A DNA stretch of 64,000 nucleotides from Paracidovorax sp031843945. Lineage in GTDB: Bacteria > Pseudomonadota > Gammaproteobacteria > Burkholderiales > Burkholderiaceae_C. Each line of letters opens with the position of its first letter. Positions within the stretch are counted from its first letter, which is position 1. Made by a program: the position numbers and the translations under genes. Below, piece after piece: positions 27,103-35,800 of the stretch. The notes below the pieces were generated by a model. The model was not told the origin of the DNA, ran no database searches, and saw only the letters and a program-made list of their open reading frames with translations. Location of the stretch: positions 62,001 to 126,000 of the forward strand of contig NZ_JAVTJJ010000004.1 in assembly GCF_031843945.1 (NCBI RefSeq), written 5' to 3'.

Positions 27103-27614
27103 GCTTGCCCTTCCGCGCGCACAGCCGTGGCGCCTTCAGCCTGGCGAAGACCATCGACCAATTGGTCGAGCTTATCGTTGTCCATGAAGCTGCACATGGT
27201 GCGGTCATTGACGAGCATCACCGGTGCGTCGGCGCAAGCACCCAGGCACTCGCACTGCTGCAGCGTGAACAGGCCATCCGCCGTGGTTTCGCCCATGATG
27301 ACGCCGAGTTTCTTTTCAAGGTGGTGCAAGGCTTTCTGGCCGTCACGCAGCTGGCAAGGAAGATTGGTACAGACATTGAGCTTGTATTTGCCCGTTGGCT
27401 GCTGGTTGTACATGTTGTAGAAGGTCGTGACTTCATGCACGGCGATCTGTGGCATGCCCAGGTATTCGGCGATGACGGCTTCGCTGTCAACGCTGACCCA
27501 GCCTTGCTCCTGCTGGACGATGGACAAACACGCCATCACAGCAGACTGCTTCTGCTCGGGCGGATACTTCGCCACTTCGCGCGCAAAGCGCGCCTTGGTC
27601 GATTCGGTAATCAT
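27099..27614 (-). CDS. nuoE: NADH-quinone oxidoreductase subunit E (2Fe-2S)
   Basis: 171 residues, thioredoxin-like fold with the 2Fe-2S cluster N1a held by four Cys in CTNLPC (residues about 87-92) and CECLGAC (about 128-134). It pairs with NuoF at the tip of the peripheral arm. The start ATG overlaps the nuoD stop (ATGA). Confidence 0.97.
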   Translation of the reverse strand: MITESTKARFAREVAKYPPEQKQSAVMACLSIVQQEQGWVSVDSEAVIAEYLGMPQIAVHEVTTFYNMYNQQPTGKYKLNVCTNLPCQLRDGQKALHHLEKKLGVIMGETTADGLFTLQQCECLGACADAPVMLVNDRTMCSFMDNDKLDQLVDGLRQAEGATAVRAEGQA

Positions 27615-28864
27615 CGATCAATCTCCCCGAACACGATATCCATGGTGCCGATGATGGCGACCGCATCGGCAATCATGTGACCACGCGCCATCTCATCGAG
27701 CGTTGCCAGATGGGCAAATCCCGGGGCGCGGATCTTCAGACGATATGGCTTGTTTGCACCATCACTCACGAGATAGATGCCGAACTCACCCTTCGGATGC
27801 TCCACAGCAGCATAGGCCTCGCCCTCGGGCACGCGGAAGCCTTCGGTGAAGAGCTTGAAATGGTGGATGAGCTCTTCCATGTTTGACTTCATGGATTCCC
27901 GCGAAGGAGGCGCCACCTTGTGGTTGTCGGTGATCACCGGACCCGGGTTGACGCGCAGCCAATCCACGCACTGCTTGATGATGCGATTGGATTCGCGCAT
28001 TTCGCGCATGCGCACCAGATAGCGGTCGTAGCAATCGCCGGTCTTACCGACCGGAACGTCGAAGTCCATGCGGTCGTAGGCGTCATAAGGCTGCTTCTTG
28101 CGCAGGTCCCACGCAACGCCTGAGCCTCGGAGCATGGGCCCCGTCATGCCCAGATTCAAGGCACGCTCAGGCGTCACCACACCGATACCCACCGTGCGCT
28201 GCTTCCAGATGCGGTTATCGGTCAACAGGGTTTCGTACTCATCCACGCACTTGGGAAAGCGCTGCGTGAAATCGTCGATGAAGTCGAGCATCGAACCCTG
28301 GCGGTTCTGGTTCAGGGCGTCGATGGCCTTCGCATTGCGGATCTTGTTGACCTTGTATTGCGGCATCGAATCCGGCAGGTCGCGGTAAACGCCACCCGGC
28401 CGGAAATAAGCCGCGTGCATGCGGGCCCCCGACACTGCTTCGTAGATGTCGAACAGGTCTTCCCGTTCGCGGAACGTGTAGATCAAGATCGTGGAGCTGC
28501 CGCAATCGTTACCGTGCGAGCCCAGCCACATCAGATGGTTAAGCAGACGCGTGATTTCCGAAAACATCACGCGGATGTACTGCGCGCGCAGGGGCACGTC
28601 CAGGCCCATCAGCTTCTCGATGGCGAGGCAATAGGCGTGCTCATTGCACATCATCGACACGTAGTCCAGCCGATCCATGTAAGGAAGCGACTGGATAAAG
28701 GTCTTGTGCTCGGCCAGCTTTTCGGTGGCGCGATGCAGCAAACCAATGTGCGGGTCGGCACGCTGCACGACTTCGCCGTCCAGCTCAAGCACCAAGCGCA
28801 GCACGCCGTGCGCGGCCGGATGCTGCGGCCCAAAATTGAGGGAATAGTTCTTGATTTCAGCCAT
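27611..28864 (-). CDS. nuoD: NADH-quinone oxidoreductase subunit D (49 kDa)
   Basis: 417 residues, the free-standing (not CD-fused) form, homologous to NiFe-hydrogenase large subunits. Markers: NFGPQHPAAHGVLRLVLELDGE with the quinone-site His, HIGLLHRATEKL, YLDRLDY-type segment YMDRLDYVSMMCNEH, and the C-terminal IIGTMDIVFGEIDR. It forms the quinone pocket with NuoB and NuoH. Confidence 0.98.
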   Translation of the reverse strand: MAEIKNYSLNFGPQHPAAHGVLRLVLELDGEVVQRADPHIGLLHRATEKLAEHKTFIQSLPYMDRLDYVSMMCNEHAYCLAIEKLMGLDVPLRAQYIRVMFSEITRLLNHLMWLGSHGNDCGSSTILIYTFREREDLFDIYEAVSGARMHAAYFRPGGVYRDLPDSMPQYKVNKIRNAKAIDALNQNRQGSMLDFIDDFTQRFPKCVDEYETLLTDNRIWKQRTVGIGVVTPERALNLGMTGPMLRGSGVAWDLRKKQPYDAYDRMDFDVPVGKTGDCYDRYLVRMREMRESNRIIKQCVDWLRVNPGPVITDNHKVAPPSRESMKSNMEELIHHFKLFTEGFRVPEGEAYAAVEHPKGEFGIYLVSDGANKPYRLKIRAPGFAHLATLDEMARGHMIADAVAIIGTMDIVFGEIDR

Positions 28865-28890
28865 GTTGGATCACCGGACGCCGAAGCGAC

Positions 28891-29499
28891 TCAATGCAGG
28901 CCTCCGTAATTTTCTTCGCGAATGATGCGCGGCGTTACCTCACGCGGCTCGATGGTCACCGGCTCGTACACCACGCGGCGCTGTTCTGCGTCGTAGCGCA
29001 TCTCGACGTGGCCCGAGAGAGGAAAGTCCTTGCGGAAGGGGTGTCCGATGAATCCGTAGTCGGTCAGGATGCGGCGCAGGTCGTTGTGACCATCGAACAC
29101 GATGCCGAACAGGTCGAACGCTTCGCGCTCATACCAGTTGGCGGAGTTCCACAGATCGGCCACGGAAGCCACCACAGGCAGATCGTCGTCAGGACAGAAC
29201 ACCTTGACGCGCACCCGCTGGTTCAGACTGACCGACAGCAGATGCGACACAACGCAGTAGCGCGCACCTTCGACACCGACTTCGCGGTAAGCCGAGTAGT
29301 CCACGCCGCACAGGTCGACCAGCTGCTCGAACTGGCAACCTGGCGCGTCGCGCAGGATTTGCATGGAAGCCAGGTAGTCGGCCGACGACACCGCGACAGT
29401 CACCTCCTCCAGTTCCAGCGTGATCGAACGCAGCTTGTCACCCAGCGCAGAAGCAATCACATCCCGCAGCACGTCGGGGCGAATGGCAATAGCAGTCAT
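28891..29499 (-). CDS. nuoC: NADH-quinone oxidoreductase subunit C (30 kDa)
   Basis: 202 residues. The family motif ERE-x-FD-x-FGI is seen in YEREAFDLFGIVFDGHNDLRRILTDYGF, followed by HPFRKDFPLSG. It is a peripheral-arm scaffold subunit. There are three possible starts in a row (TTG 29505, ATG 29502, ATG 29499). I chose 29499 because AGGG then lies at a normal distance. Confidence 0.95.
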   Translation of the reverse strand: MTAIAIRPDVLRDVIASALGDKLRSITLELEEVTVAVSSADYLASMQILRDAPGCQFEQLVDLCGVDYSAYREVGVEGARYCVVSHLLSVSLNQRVRVKVFCPDDDLPVVASVADLWNSANWYEREAFDLFGIVFDGHNDLRRILTDYGFIGHPFRKDFPLSGHVEMRYDAEQRRVVYEPVTIEPREVTPRIIREENYGGLH

Positions 29500-29509
29500 C
29501 ATCAACCCT

Positions 29510-29989
29510 TCAGACGCGCGCGATGGTGTTGGTGCGGCGGATTTTCTGCTGCAGCTGGATGATTCCGTAGATCAGCGCTTCAGCGGTGGGCGGACAGCCC
29601 GGCACGTAGACGTCGACCGGCACGATGCGGTCACAGCCCCGCACCACCGAATAGCTGTAGTGGTAGTAGCCGCCGCCATTGGCGCACGACCCCATCGACA
29701 GCACCCAGCGCGGCTCGGACATCTGGTCGTAGACCTTGCGTAAAGCGGGAGCCATCTTGTTGCAGAGCGTGCCGGCCACGATCATCAGATCGGACTGACG
29801 CGGACTGGCCCGAAACACCTCTGCGCCGAAGCGGCCGATGTCATAACGCGCAGCCGCAGCATGCATCATCTCGACCGCGCAGCACGCCAGACCAAAGGTC
29901 ATGGGCCACAGCGAACCGGTCTTGGCCCAGTTCACCACGGAGTCGTAACTCGTGGTGATGAAGCCTTCTTTCATCACGCCTTCAATCAT
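29510..29989 (-). CDS. nuoB: NADH-quinone oxidoreductase subunit B (cluster N2)
   Basis: 159 residues. It holds the terminal 4Fe-4S cluster N2, next to the quinone. The unusual tandem-Cys pair is present in MTFGLACCAVEMMH (about 30-43), with further Cys in MGSCANGGGYY and VDVYVPGCPP. The first residues (MIEGVMKEGFITTS) match the family N-terminus. A 24-bp gap separates it from nuoA. Confidence 0.98.
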   Translation of the reverse strand: MIEGVMKEGFITTSYDSVVNWAKTGSLWPMTFGLACCAVEMMHAAAARYDIGRFGAEVFRASPRQSDLMIVAGTLCNKMAPALRKVYDQMSEPRWVLSMGSCANGGGYYHYSYSVVRGCDRIVPVDVYVPGCPPTAEALIYGIIQLQQKIRRTNTIARV

Positions 29990-30013
29990 CGTGTCATCCT
30001 CTTTTCTGCCCGT

Positions 30014-30373
30014 TCATTCCCAATCCAGCGCACCCTTTTTCCACTCGTAGGCAAAACCCACGACAAGGATGGCCAGAAAGATCACCACGGCAATGAATCC
30101 CGTCAAACCCACATCGTGCAGCGCTACCGCCCACGGGAAGAGGAATGCGATTTCCAGATCAAAAAGAATGAAAAGAATGGCGACGAGGTAGTACCGCACG
30201 TCGAACTTCATGCGTGCATCTTCGAAAGCTTCGAAGCCGCACTCGTAGGGAGAATTCTTTGCAGCGTCGGGACGATTGGGGCCAAGCACGTAGCCCAACA
30301 CCAACGGGACCACGCCGACGCCGATGCCGACCAAAATGAACAGAAGAACGGGGAGGTACTGATCGAGGTTCAT
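30014..30373 (-). CDS. nuoA: NADH-quinone oxidoreductase subunit A
   Basis: 119 residues, three helices. The conserved ND3-type loop NSPYECGFEAFEDARMKFDVRYYLVAILFILFDLEIAFLFPW is complete (residues about 41-82) and contains the Cys of the active/deactive switch loop. First gene of the operon. Its start lies 76 bp after the mature tRNA-Leu end on the same strand, so the nuo promoter is either in that gap or upstream of the tRNA. Confidence 0.97.
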   Translation of the reverse strand: MNLDQYLPVLLFILVGIGVGVVPLVLGYVLGPNRPDAAKNSPYECGFEAFEDARMKFDVRYYLVAILFILFDLEIAFLFPWAVALHDVGLTGFIAVVIFLAILVVGFAYEWKKGALDWE

Positions 30374-30449
30374 CTGGAGGATTTGCTCACCGCTAAGGCC
30401 GACCTACCCACGCTCCGTTGCAGAGCATGTGAAGGGGCCTTTTTTGTAT

Positions 30450-30534
30450 TGGTGCCGTCGGCGAGACTCGAACTCGCACAGCTTTCGCCACTACCCCCTC
30501 AAGATAGCGTGTCTACCAATTTCACCACGACGGC
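30450..30534 (-). tRNA. leuU: tRNA-Leu (anticodon GAG)
   Basis: 85 nt with an encoded CCA. The acceptor GCCGTCG pairs with CGACGGC before A and CCA. The anticodon arm is CTATC-TTGAGGG-GGTAG, so the anticodon is GAG. The D loop has GGTAGAC and the T arm GTTCGAG. A long variable arm identifies a class II (leucine) tRNA. The secG-tRNA-Leu(GAG) adjacency is also found in E. coli. Confidence 0.97.
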
Positions 30535-30647
30535 TGATTTATGTACCCGGATGGCATGAGGAACCTTGCGGTTTTGGCTTTCCAGGCAATCCGCAATTCT
30601 ACTCCGGAATTACGGCTACCCCACTAACATGGGGTAACAGGATCACA

Positions 30648-31031
30648 TTATTTGGTCGGGATCTGACCTGCGCCGGATGCCGGCACTATTGGTGCAGTCG
30701 GCACAGCGGCTGGAGCGGAAGCCGCCGGGTTTGCACCCACCGGTACCGTTGCCGCAGGACCGCCTTCCAGCACGCTGCCGGTGGTGGTTGGACGGGCATT
30801 GCTGAAGTACGCCAAAGCCAGCGTAGCGACAAAAAAGACGGCCGCGAGCACAGAAGTTGTGCGAGACAGGAAGTTTGCGCTGCCGCTGGCACCAAACAGA
30901 CTGCCCGAGCCCCCGCTGCCAAAGGCTGCACCCATGTCGGCACCCTTGCCGTGCTGGATCAGGATCAGGCCGATCATGCCCAGTGCGGTCAGCATCTGGA
31001 TGGCGAGGATTACGTTGACCATTACGTTCAT
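30648..31031 (-). CDS. secG: Preprotein translocase subunit SecG
   Basis: 127 residues; the ATG at 31031 follows AGGAGT. Two helices: residues about 3-22 (MVNVILAIQMLTALGMIGLI) and about 55-75 (RTTSVLAAVFFVATLALAYF), joined by the conserved LIQHGKGADMGAAFGSGGSGSLFGASGSANFLSR loop. The Pro/Ala-rich C-terminal tail (about 50 residues) is long compared with E. coli SecG. It stimulates SecYE-mediated export in the inner membrane. Confidence 0.96.
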   Translation of the reverse strand: MNVMVNVILAIQMLTALGMIGLILIQHGKGADMGAAFGSGGSGSLFGASGSANFLSRTTSVLAAVFFVATLALAYFSNARPTTTGSVLEGGPAATVPVGANPAASAPAAVPTAPIVPASGAGQIPTK

Positions 31032-31044
31032 TCTTGAATACTCC

Positions 31045-31087
31045 TGATTTGATAGCTACAAGCGCTTGTATTTAAAGCGCTGCAGCA
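31045..31087 (-). repeat. Dispersed palindromic repeat, copy 4, overlapping the tpiA end
   Basis: Read on the minus strand: GCAGCGCTTTAAATACAAGC, then GCTTGTAGCTATCAAATCA. The first arm supplies the last two tpiA codons and its TAA. The rest fills the tpiA-secG gap. Confidence 0.8.
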
Positions 31088-31818
31088 ATGATTTGTAGAA
31101 AATCGTTGGCCTTGAGCGATGCGCCGCCCACCAGTCCACCGTCGATGTCGGTTTCAGCCAGCAGCTGCGACGCGTTCGCCGCGTTCATGCTGCCGCCATA
31201 CAGCAGTGGAATGCGATCAGCTTTCTCCGTCGCCGCAGCCAGTTGCGCCCGTAGCACGGCATGTACCTCTTGCGCCTGCGCAGGGGTGGCGGTGCGGCCG
31301 GTGCCGATGGCCCAGACCGGCTCGTAGGCCACGACGATCTCGCTGATGCAGTGGCCATTCACGTGGATCACCGCAGCCAGCTGGCGCCTGACGACCGCCT
31401 CGGTCTGCCCCGCCTCGCGCTCAGCCAGCGTTTCGCCCACACAGACGATGGGCGTGATGCCCGCCGCCAAAGCACGCTGCGCCTTCTCCGCTACCGCCGC
31501 ATCGGTCTCGCCGTGGTACTGGCGCCGCTCCGAATGGCCGACCAGCACGTACCGCACGCCGAAGTCGTGCAGCATCGGTGCCGAGATTTCGCCAGTGAAG
31601 GCACCCGATTCGTGCTGCGACACATCCTGCGCCGCCAACGAAATGGCAGAACCCGCCAGCAGACCTTGCACCTGTGCCAGATAAGCGGCCGGAACCGCCA
31701 CTGCCACGTCGCACGCGGTCTGCGCCTTCAGGCCACCCAGCAGCGCCGTTAGCAATGCCTCGTTCGCAGCAAGCCCGCCATTCATCTTCCAATTACCGGC
31801 AATCAGTTTCTTTTTCAT
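31072..31818 (-). CDS. tpiA: Triose-phosphate isomerase
   Basis: 248 residues. It interconverts dihydroxyacetone phosphate and glyceraldehyde-3-phosphate. Active-site segments: AGNWKMNGG (Asn, Lys), VGHSERR (His), AYEPVWAIGTG (catalytic Glu), and GGSMNAAN with GGLVGGASL for phosphate binding. The start ATG at 31818 overlaps the stop of the upstream oxidoreductase (ATGA), so translation is coupled. The last residues AAL and the stop come from a repeat copy. Confidence 0.97.
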   Translation of the reverse strand: MKKKLIAGNWKMNGGLAANEALLTALLGGLKAQTACDVAVAVPAAYLAQVQGLLAGSAISLAAQDVSQHESGAFTGEISAPMLHDFGVRYVLVGHSERRQYHGETDAAVAEKAQRALAAGITPIVCVGETLAEREAGQTEAVVRRQLAAVIHVNGHCISEIVVAYEPVWAIGTGRTATPAQAQEVHAVLRAQLAAATEKADRIPLLYGGSMNAANASQLLAETDIDGGLVGGASLKANDFLQIIAAAL

Positions 31819-32819
31819 GCGTTCCACGTCAAAACAATCTTGCCGATGTGTTGATTCGATTCCATCAAGGCATGGGCCTGCGCAGCATCGGCAGCGTCCA
31901 AGGTGCTATGGATCACCGGACGCACGGCGCCGGATTCCAGCAACGGCCAGACTTCCTTGCGCAGCGCACGGGCAATCGCACCCTTGAACTCCACCGAACG
32001 GGGGCGCAGGGTCGAGCCGGTCAAGGTGAGCCGCTTGCGCAGCACCAGGCCGGCATTGAACTCTGCCTTCACACCACCCTGCACCGCAATGATGACCAAG
32101 CGCCCGTCCTCGGCAAGACAGTCCACCTCGCGCGCGACGTACTCGCCAGCCACCATGTCCAGAATCACGTCGACGCCCCGCCCTTGCGTGATGCGTTGCA
32201 CTTCGGCCACGAAATCGTGCGTCTTGTAGTTGATGGCATGGTGCGCACCCAGCGACAGGCAGGCGGCGCATTTCTCGTCGCTGCCCGCTGTCACCACCAC
32301 GGTAGCGCCACGTGCGCGTGCCAGCTGGATCGCCGTCACGCCGATGCCGCTGCTACCACCCTGAATCAGCAGCACTTCACCCGACTGCAGGCGGCCGCGA
32401 TCAAACACATTGCTCCACACCGTGAAGAACGTCTCAGGTAGCGAAGCCGCTTCGATGTCGCTCAGGTTGGCAGGCGCCGGCAGGCATTGCACGACCGGTG
32501 CGACGCACCACTGCGCATAACCGCCACCCGCCACCAAGGCGCAGACACGGTCGCCGATGCGAAAGCCCGCCTGGGCCAGCACCTCGGCGTTGCCGGCTTC
32601 GATCACGCCTGCAACTTCCAGACCGGGAAGGTCGGAGCTGCCAGGCGGTGGAGCGTAGTGGCCTTTGCGTTGCAGAACGTCCGGGCGGTTGATGCCGCTG
32701 GCCGCCACGCGGATGAGCAGTTCATCTGCGCCCGGCGTGGGCACGGGCCGCTCACCCAGCTGCAAACCCTCGGGAGGCCCGAAGGCCGCGATTTCCACGG
32801 CACGCATGACTTGGTTCAT
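31815..32819 (-). CDS. NAD(P)H-quinone oxidoreductase (zinc-free MDR, TP53I3/PIG3-like)
   Basis: 334 residues from ATG at 32819, chosen because AAGG lies about 9 bases upstream; an ATG at 32840 lacks a ribosome site. The GroES-like N-domain (MRAVEIAAFGPPEGLQ, GINRPDVLQRKGHY) precedes a Rossmann domain with QGGSSGIGVTAIQLARARGATV. No zinc ligands are present. Such enzymes reduce quinones with NAD(P)H. It is coupled to tpiA by a 4-base overlap. The link to complex I genes downstream is only positional. Confidence 0.9.
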   Translation of the reverse strand: MNQVMRAVEIAAFGPPEGLQLGERPVPTPGADELLIRVAASGINRPDVLQRKGHYAPPPGSSDLPGLEVAGVIEAGNAEVLAQAGFRIGDRVCALVAGGGYAQWCVAPVVQCLPAPANLSDIEAASLPETFFTVWSNVFDRGRLQSGEVLLIQGGSSGIGVTAIQLARARGATVVVTAGSDEKCAACLSLGAHHAINYKTHDFVAEVQRITQGRGVDVILDMVAGEYVAREVDCLAEDGRLVIIAVQGGVKAEFNAGLVLRKRLTLTGSTLRPRSVEFKGAIARALRKEVWPLLESGAVRPVIHSTLDAADAAQAHALMESNQHIGKIVLTWNA

Positions 32820-32839
32820 CGTGATGACCTTGGATTCCA

Positions 32840-32897
32840 TTGAAAAATGGCTCTAGCGCCCGTACTACAAGCGCTAGACGCTACTACTTCAATAGCA
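32840..32897 (-). repeat. Dispersed palindromic repeat, copy 5
   Basis: GGCTCTAGCGCCCGTACTAC, then AAGCGCTAGACGCTACTACT. It fills the gap between pnp and the quinone oxidoreductase, ending one base before the pnp stop codon. Confidence 0.8.
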
Positions 32898-32898
32898 A

Positions 32899-35127
32899 TC
32901 AGCCGTTGAACTGGCCCGAATCGTTACCGGGCGCGGCAGGCTGTTGCTGCTGCGACTCAAAACGACCGCCATCACGGCGTTCGCCACGCTCTGGACGCTC
33001 GCCGCGTTCTGGGCGGCCACCTTGGTCGCCGGCAGGACGATCCAGCAGCGCCTTCATGGACAGCTTGACTCGGCCCTTTTCGTCCGTCTCCAGAACCTTG
33101 ACCTTGACGATCTGGCCTTCGGTCAGGTAGTCAGTGACCTTTTCCACGCGCTCGTGGGCGATCTGGCTGATGTGCAGCAGGCCGTCCTTGCCGGGCAGCA
33201 GGTTGATCAGTGCGCCGAAGTCCAGGATCTTGACGATCGGGCCTTCGTAGATCTTGCCGATTTCGACTTCGGCCGTGATCTGCTCGATGCGCTTCTTGGC
33301 TTCGTCAGCCTTGGCGTTGTCGGTCGCGGCGATGGTGATGGTGCCGTCTTCCTCGATGTTGATCTGGCAGCCGGTCTCTTCGGTCAGCGCACGGATCACG
33401 GAACCGCCCTTGCCGATCACGTCACGGATCTTCTCGGGATTGATCTTCATTGTGTACAGCTTGGGCGCGAAGTTGGACACCTCGGTCTTGGCTTCGCCCA
33501 TGGCGTTCTGCATTTCACCCAGGATGTGCATGCGCGCTTCCTTGGCCTGGGCCAGGGCGACCTGCATGATTTCCTTGGTGATGCCCTGGATCTTGATGTC
33601 CATCTGCAGCGCGGTGATGCCGTTGGTCGTGCCGGCCACCTTGAAGTCCATGTCACCCAGGTGATCTTCATCGCCCAGGATGTCGGTCAGCACGGCGAAG
33701 CGGTTGTCTTCCTTGATCAGACCCATCGCGATGCCGGCCACGTGAGCCTTCATCGGCACGCCGGCGTCCATCATCGCCAGGCAGCCGCCGCAAACGGAAG
33801 CCATCGACGAGGAGCCGTTGGATTCGGTGATTTCCGACACGACACGGATGGTGTACGGGAATTCTTCCTTGGTGGGCAGCACAGCGACGAGCGCGCGCTT
33901 GGCCAGGCGGCCGTGGCCGATTTCGCGGCGCTTGGTGGAACCCATGCGGCCCACTTCGCCGGTGGCAAAGGGAGGCATGTTGTAGTGGAACATGAAGCGG
34001 TCTTCGAACTCGCCAGCCAGCGCATCGATGCGCTGCGCGTCGCGTTCGGTGCCCAGCGTGGAGATCACCAGCGCCTGCGTTTCGCCACGCGTGAACAGCG
34101 CGGAGCCGTGCGTGCGGGGCAATACGGAATTGCGGATCTCGATGGGGCGCACGGTGCGCGTGTCACGGCCGTCGATGCGGGGCTCGCCGGCCAGGATCTG
34201 GCCGCGCACGATCTTCGATTCGATAGCGAACAGCAGATCGCTGACCTTGCCGGAATCGAAGGGCTCGCCGCTTTCCTTCAGCGATGCCAGCACGCTGGCG
34301 TTGGCTTCACGCAGGGCTTGCGTGCGGGCTTGCTTGCTGCGGATCTGGTAGACGGCGCGCAGCTTCTCTTCTGCCAGGCCCTTGACCTTGGCGACGAAAG
34401 CTTCGTCTTCTGCGGGTGCTTGCCAATCCCACACGGGCTTGCCGGCGTCGCGCACCAGTTCATGGATCGCATTGATGGCGATGTTGGCTTGCTCATGACC
34501 GAACACCACGCCACCCAGCATGATTTCTTCGCTGAGTTGCTGGGCTTCGGACTCGACCATCAGCACGGCAGCTTGCGTGCCGGCGACGACCAGGTCCATC
34601 TGCGAATCCTTGCGGGCGGTCTGGCCTGGATTGAGCACGTACTGGCCGTTGATGTAGCCCACGCGCGCGGCACCGATGGGGCCGCTGAATGGAATGCCGG
34701 AGATCGACAGGGCAGCGCTCACGCCGATCATGGCGGCGATGTCGGCGTCGACTTCAGGGTTGAGCGACACGGTGTGGATGACCACGTGCACTTCGTTCAG
34801 GAAGCCTTCTGGGAACAGCGGGCGGATCGGGCGGTCGATCAGGCGGCTGGTCAGCGTTTCGTGTTCGCTGGGCTTGGCTTCGCGCTTGAAGAAGCTGCCG
34901 GGGATCTTGCCGGCGGCGTAGGTCTTCTCGATGTAGTCGACGGTGAGCGGGAAGAAGTCCTGGCCGGGCTTGGCCGACTTGGAGGCCACCACGGTCGCGA
35001 GGATGACGGTGCCGTCGATCTCGACCAGCACGGCGCCGTTGGCTTGGCGGGCGATTTCACCGGTTTCCATGACGACGGTCTTGTCGCCCCATTGGAAGGA
35101 CTTGGTGACTTTGTTGAAGATGGTCAT
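32899..35127 (-). CDS. pnp: Polynucleotide phosphorylase
   Basis: 742 residues. It degrades RNA 3' to 5' with phosphate and is a component of the degradosome. Order: RNase PH-like domain 1 (about 1-150, VEIDGTVILATVVASK), alpha linker, RNase PH-like domain 2 (DGRDTRTVRPIEIRNSVLPR, HGSALFTRGETQAL, MGLI), KH domain (MKINPEKIRDVIGKGGSVIR), S1 domain (GKIYEGPIVKILDFGALINLLPGKDGLLHISQ) and an Arg/Gly/Glu-rich C-terminal tail ending NDSGQFNG. The start is preceded by AAAAGGAGTCATC. It is downstream of rpsO as in many bacteria. Confidence 0.98.
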   Translation of the reverse strand: MTIFNKVTKSFQWGDKTVVMETGEIARQANGAVLVEIDGTVILATVVASKSAKPGQDFFPLTVDYIEKTYAAGKIPGSFFKREAKPSEHETLTSRLIDRPIRPLFPEGFLNEVHVVIHTVSLNPEVDADIAAMIGVSAALSISGIPFSGPIGAARVGYINGQYVLNPGQTARKDSQMDLVVAGTQAAVLMVESEAQQLSEEIMLGGVVFGHEQANIAINAIHELVRDAGKPVWDWQAPAEDEAFVAKVKGLAEEKLRAVYQIRSKQARTQALREANASVLASLKESGEPFDSGKVSDLLFAIESKIVRGQILAGEPRIDGRDTRTVRPIEIRNSVLPRTHGSALFTRGETQALVISTLGTERDAQRIDALAGEFEDRFMFHYNMPPFATGEVGRMGSTKRREIGHGRLAKRALVAVLPTKEEFPYTIRVVSEITESNGSSSMASVCGGCLAMMDAGVPMKAHVAGIAMGLIKEDNRFAVLTDILGDEDHLGDMDFKVAGTTNGITALQMDIKIQGITKEIMQVALAQAKEARMHILGEMQNAMGEAKTEVSNFAPKLYTMKINPEKIRDVIGKGGSVIRALTEETGCQINIEEDGTITIAATDNAKADEAKKRIEQITAEVEIGKIYEGPIVKILDFGALINLLPGKDGLLHISQIAHERVEKVTDYLTEGQIVKVKVLETDEKGRVKLSMKALLDRPAGDQGGRPERGERPERGERRDGGRFESQQQQPAAPGNDSGQFNG

Positions 35128-35136
35128 GATGACTCC

Positions 35137-35180
35137 TTTTGCTTCGGTTTTGATAGCTGGCTACGCTGAGCCAGCAAGGG
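35137..35180 (-). repeat. Degenerate repeat remnant, copy 6
   Basis: TTTTGCTTCGGTTTTGATAG matches the flank of copy 7 (TTTTGCTTCGTTTTTGATAG), but the GCGCTT palindrome is replaced by GGCTACGCTGAGCC. It lies in the pnp leader. Confidence 0.5.
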
Positions 35181-35301
35181 CCGGAGGCAATTCAGAACAC
35201 GATGCCATTCCAGCGATGCTGCAGCCTGGACGGCGGCTTCAACATCGGTGGAATGACACAGCTTCGCTCTGTTTTTGCACCCCGAAAAGGATTCGCGAAG
35301 T

Positions 35302-35340
35302 AAAAAACGCCTGAGCTAGCGTGCTAACCCAGGCGTTTTT
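35302..35340 (-). terminator. Rho-independent terminator between rpsO and pnp
   Basis: AAAACGCCTG pairs with CAGGCGTTTT around an inner TAGC-AC-GCTA stem, with T-tracts on both strands. It ends rpsO transcripts, and some readthrough into pnp is expected. Confidence 0.85.
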
Positions 35341-35354
35341 GCATGCGAATGCGC

Positions 35355-35621
35355 TTACTTGCGCAGACCCAGCTTGGCGATCAGCGCGGTGTAACGCTCG
35401 GCGTCCTTGGCCTTCAGGTAGTCCAGCAGCTTGCGGCGGCGGCTCACCATGCGCAGCAGGCCGCGGCGACCGTGATGGTCTTTGGCGTGTTGCTTGAAGT
35501 GGGGCGTCAGCTCGTTGATACGGGCCGTGAGCAGGGCGACTTGGACTTCTGGGCTACCGGTGTCGTTGGCAGCGCGGGCATTGGCCTTGACGACCTCGGC
35601 CTTGATGGAAGATGCGATCAT
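35355..35621 (-). CDS. rpsO: 30S ribosomal protein S15
   Basis: 88 residues, the typical length. It binds 16S rRNA in the central domain. The family segments TGSPEVQVALLTARINELTPHFKQH and HHGRRGLLRMVSRRRKLLDYLK are complete. ATG at 35621 follows AAGGAAATCCA. It autoregulates through its own leader in E. coli; I see no clear pseudoknot here. Confidence 0.98.
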   Translation of the reverse strand: MIASSIKAEVVKANARAANDTGSPEVQVALLTARINELTPHFKQHAKDHHGRRGLLRMVSRRRKLLDYLKAKDAERYTALIAKLGLRK

Positions 35622-35732
35622 TGGATTTCCTTGTATGGGAGCGGGCGGGCCGGATCGCCTTGAAGGCAATCGTGGCGGGCTCATACCCCCGGTTTACTTG
35701 CGCCGGTAGCTGGAATGGCCACTGGCGTGCGT

Positions 35733-35800
35733 CTTGCACCATGCAAAACCGGGCGATTATAACCCGAGCCATTCTTTCAGACGCACTACCCCTTCCACCA
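35733..35800 (-). promoter_or_regulatory. Likely rpsO promoter
   Basis: Read on the minus strand, GGGTTATAATCGCCC contains a perfect -10 hexamer TATAAT (35761-35756), at the end of the aminotransferase gene. The -35 region is weak. The transcript would have a ~130-nt leader. Confidence 0.45.
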
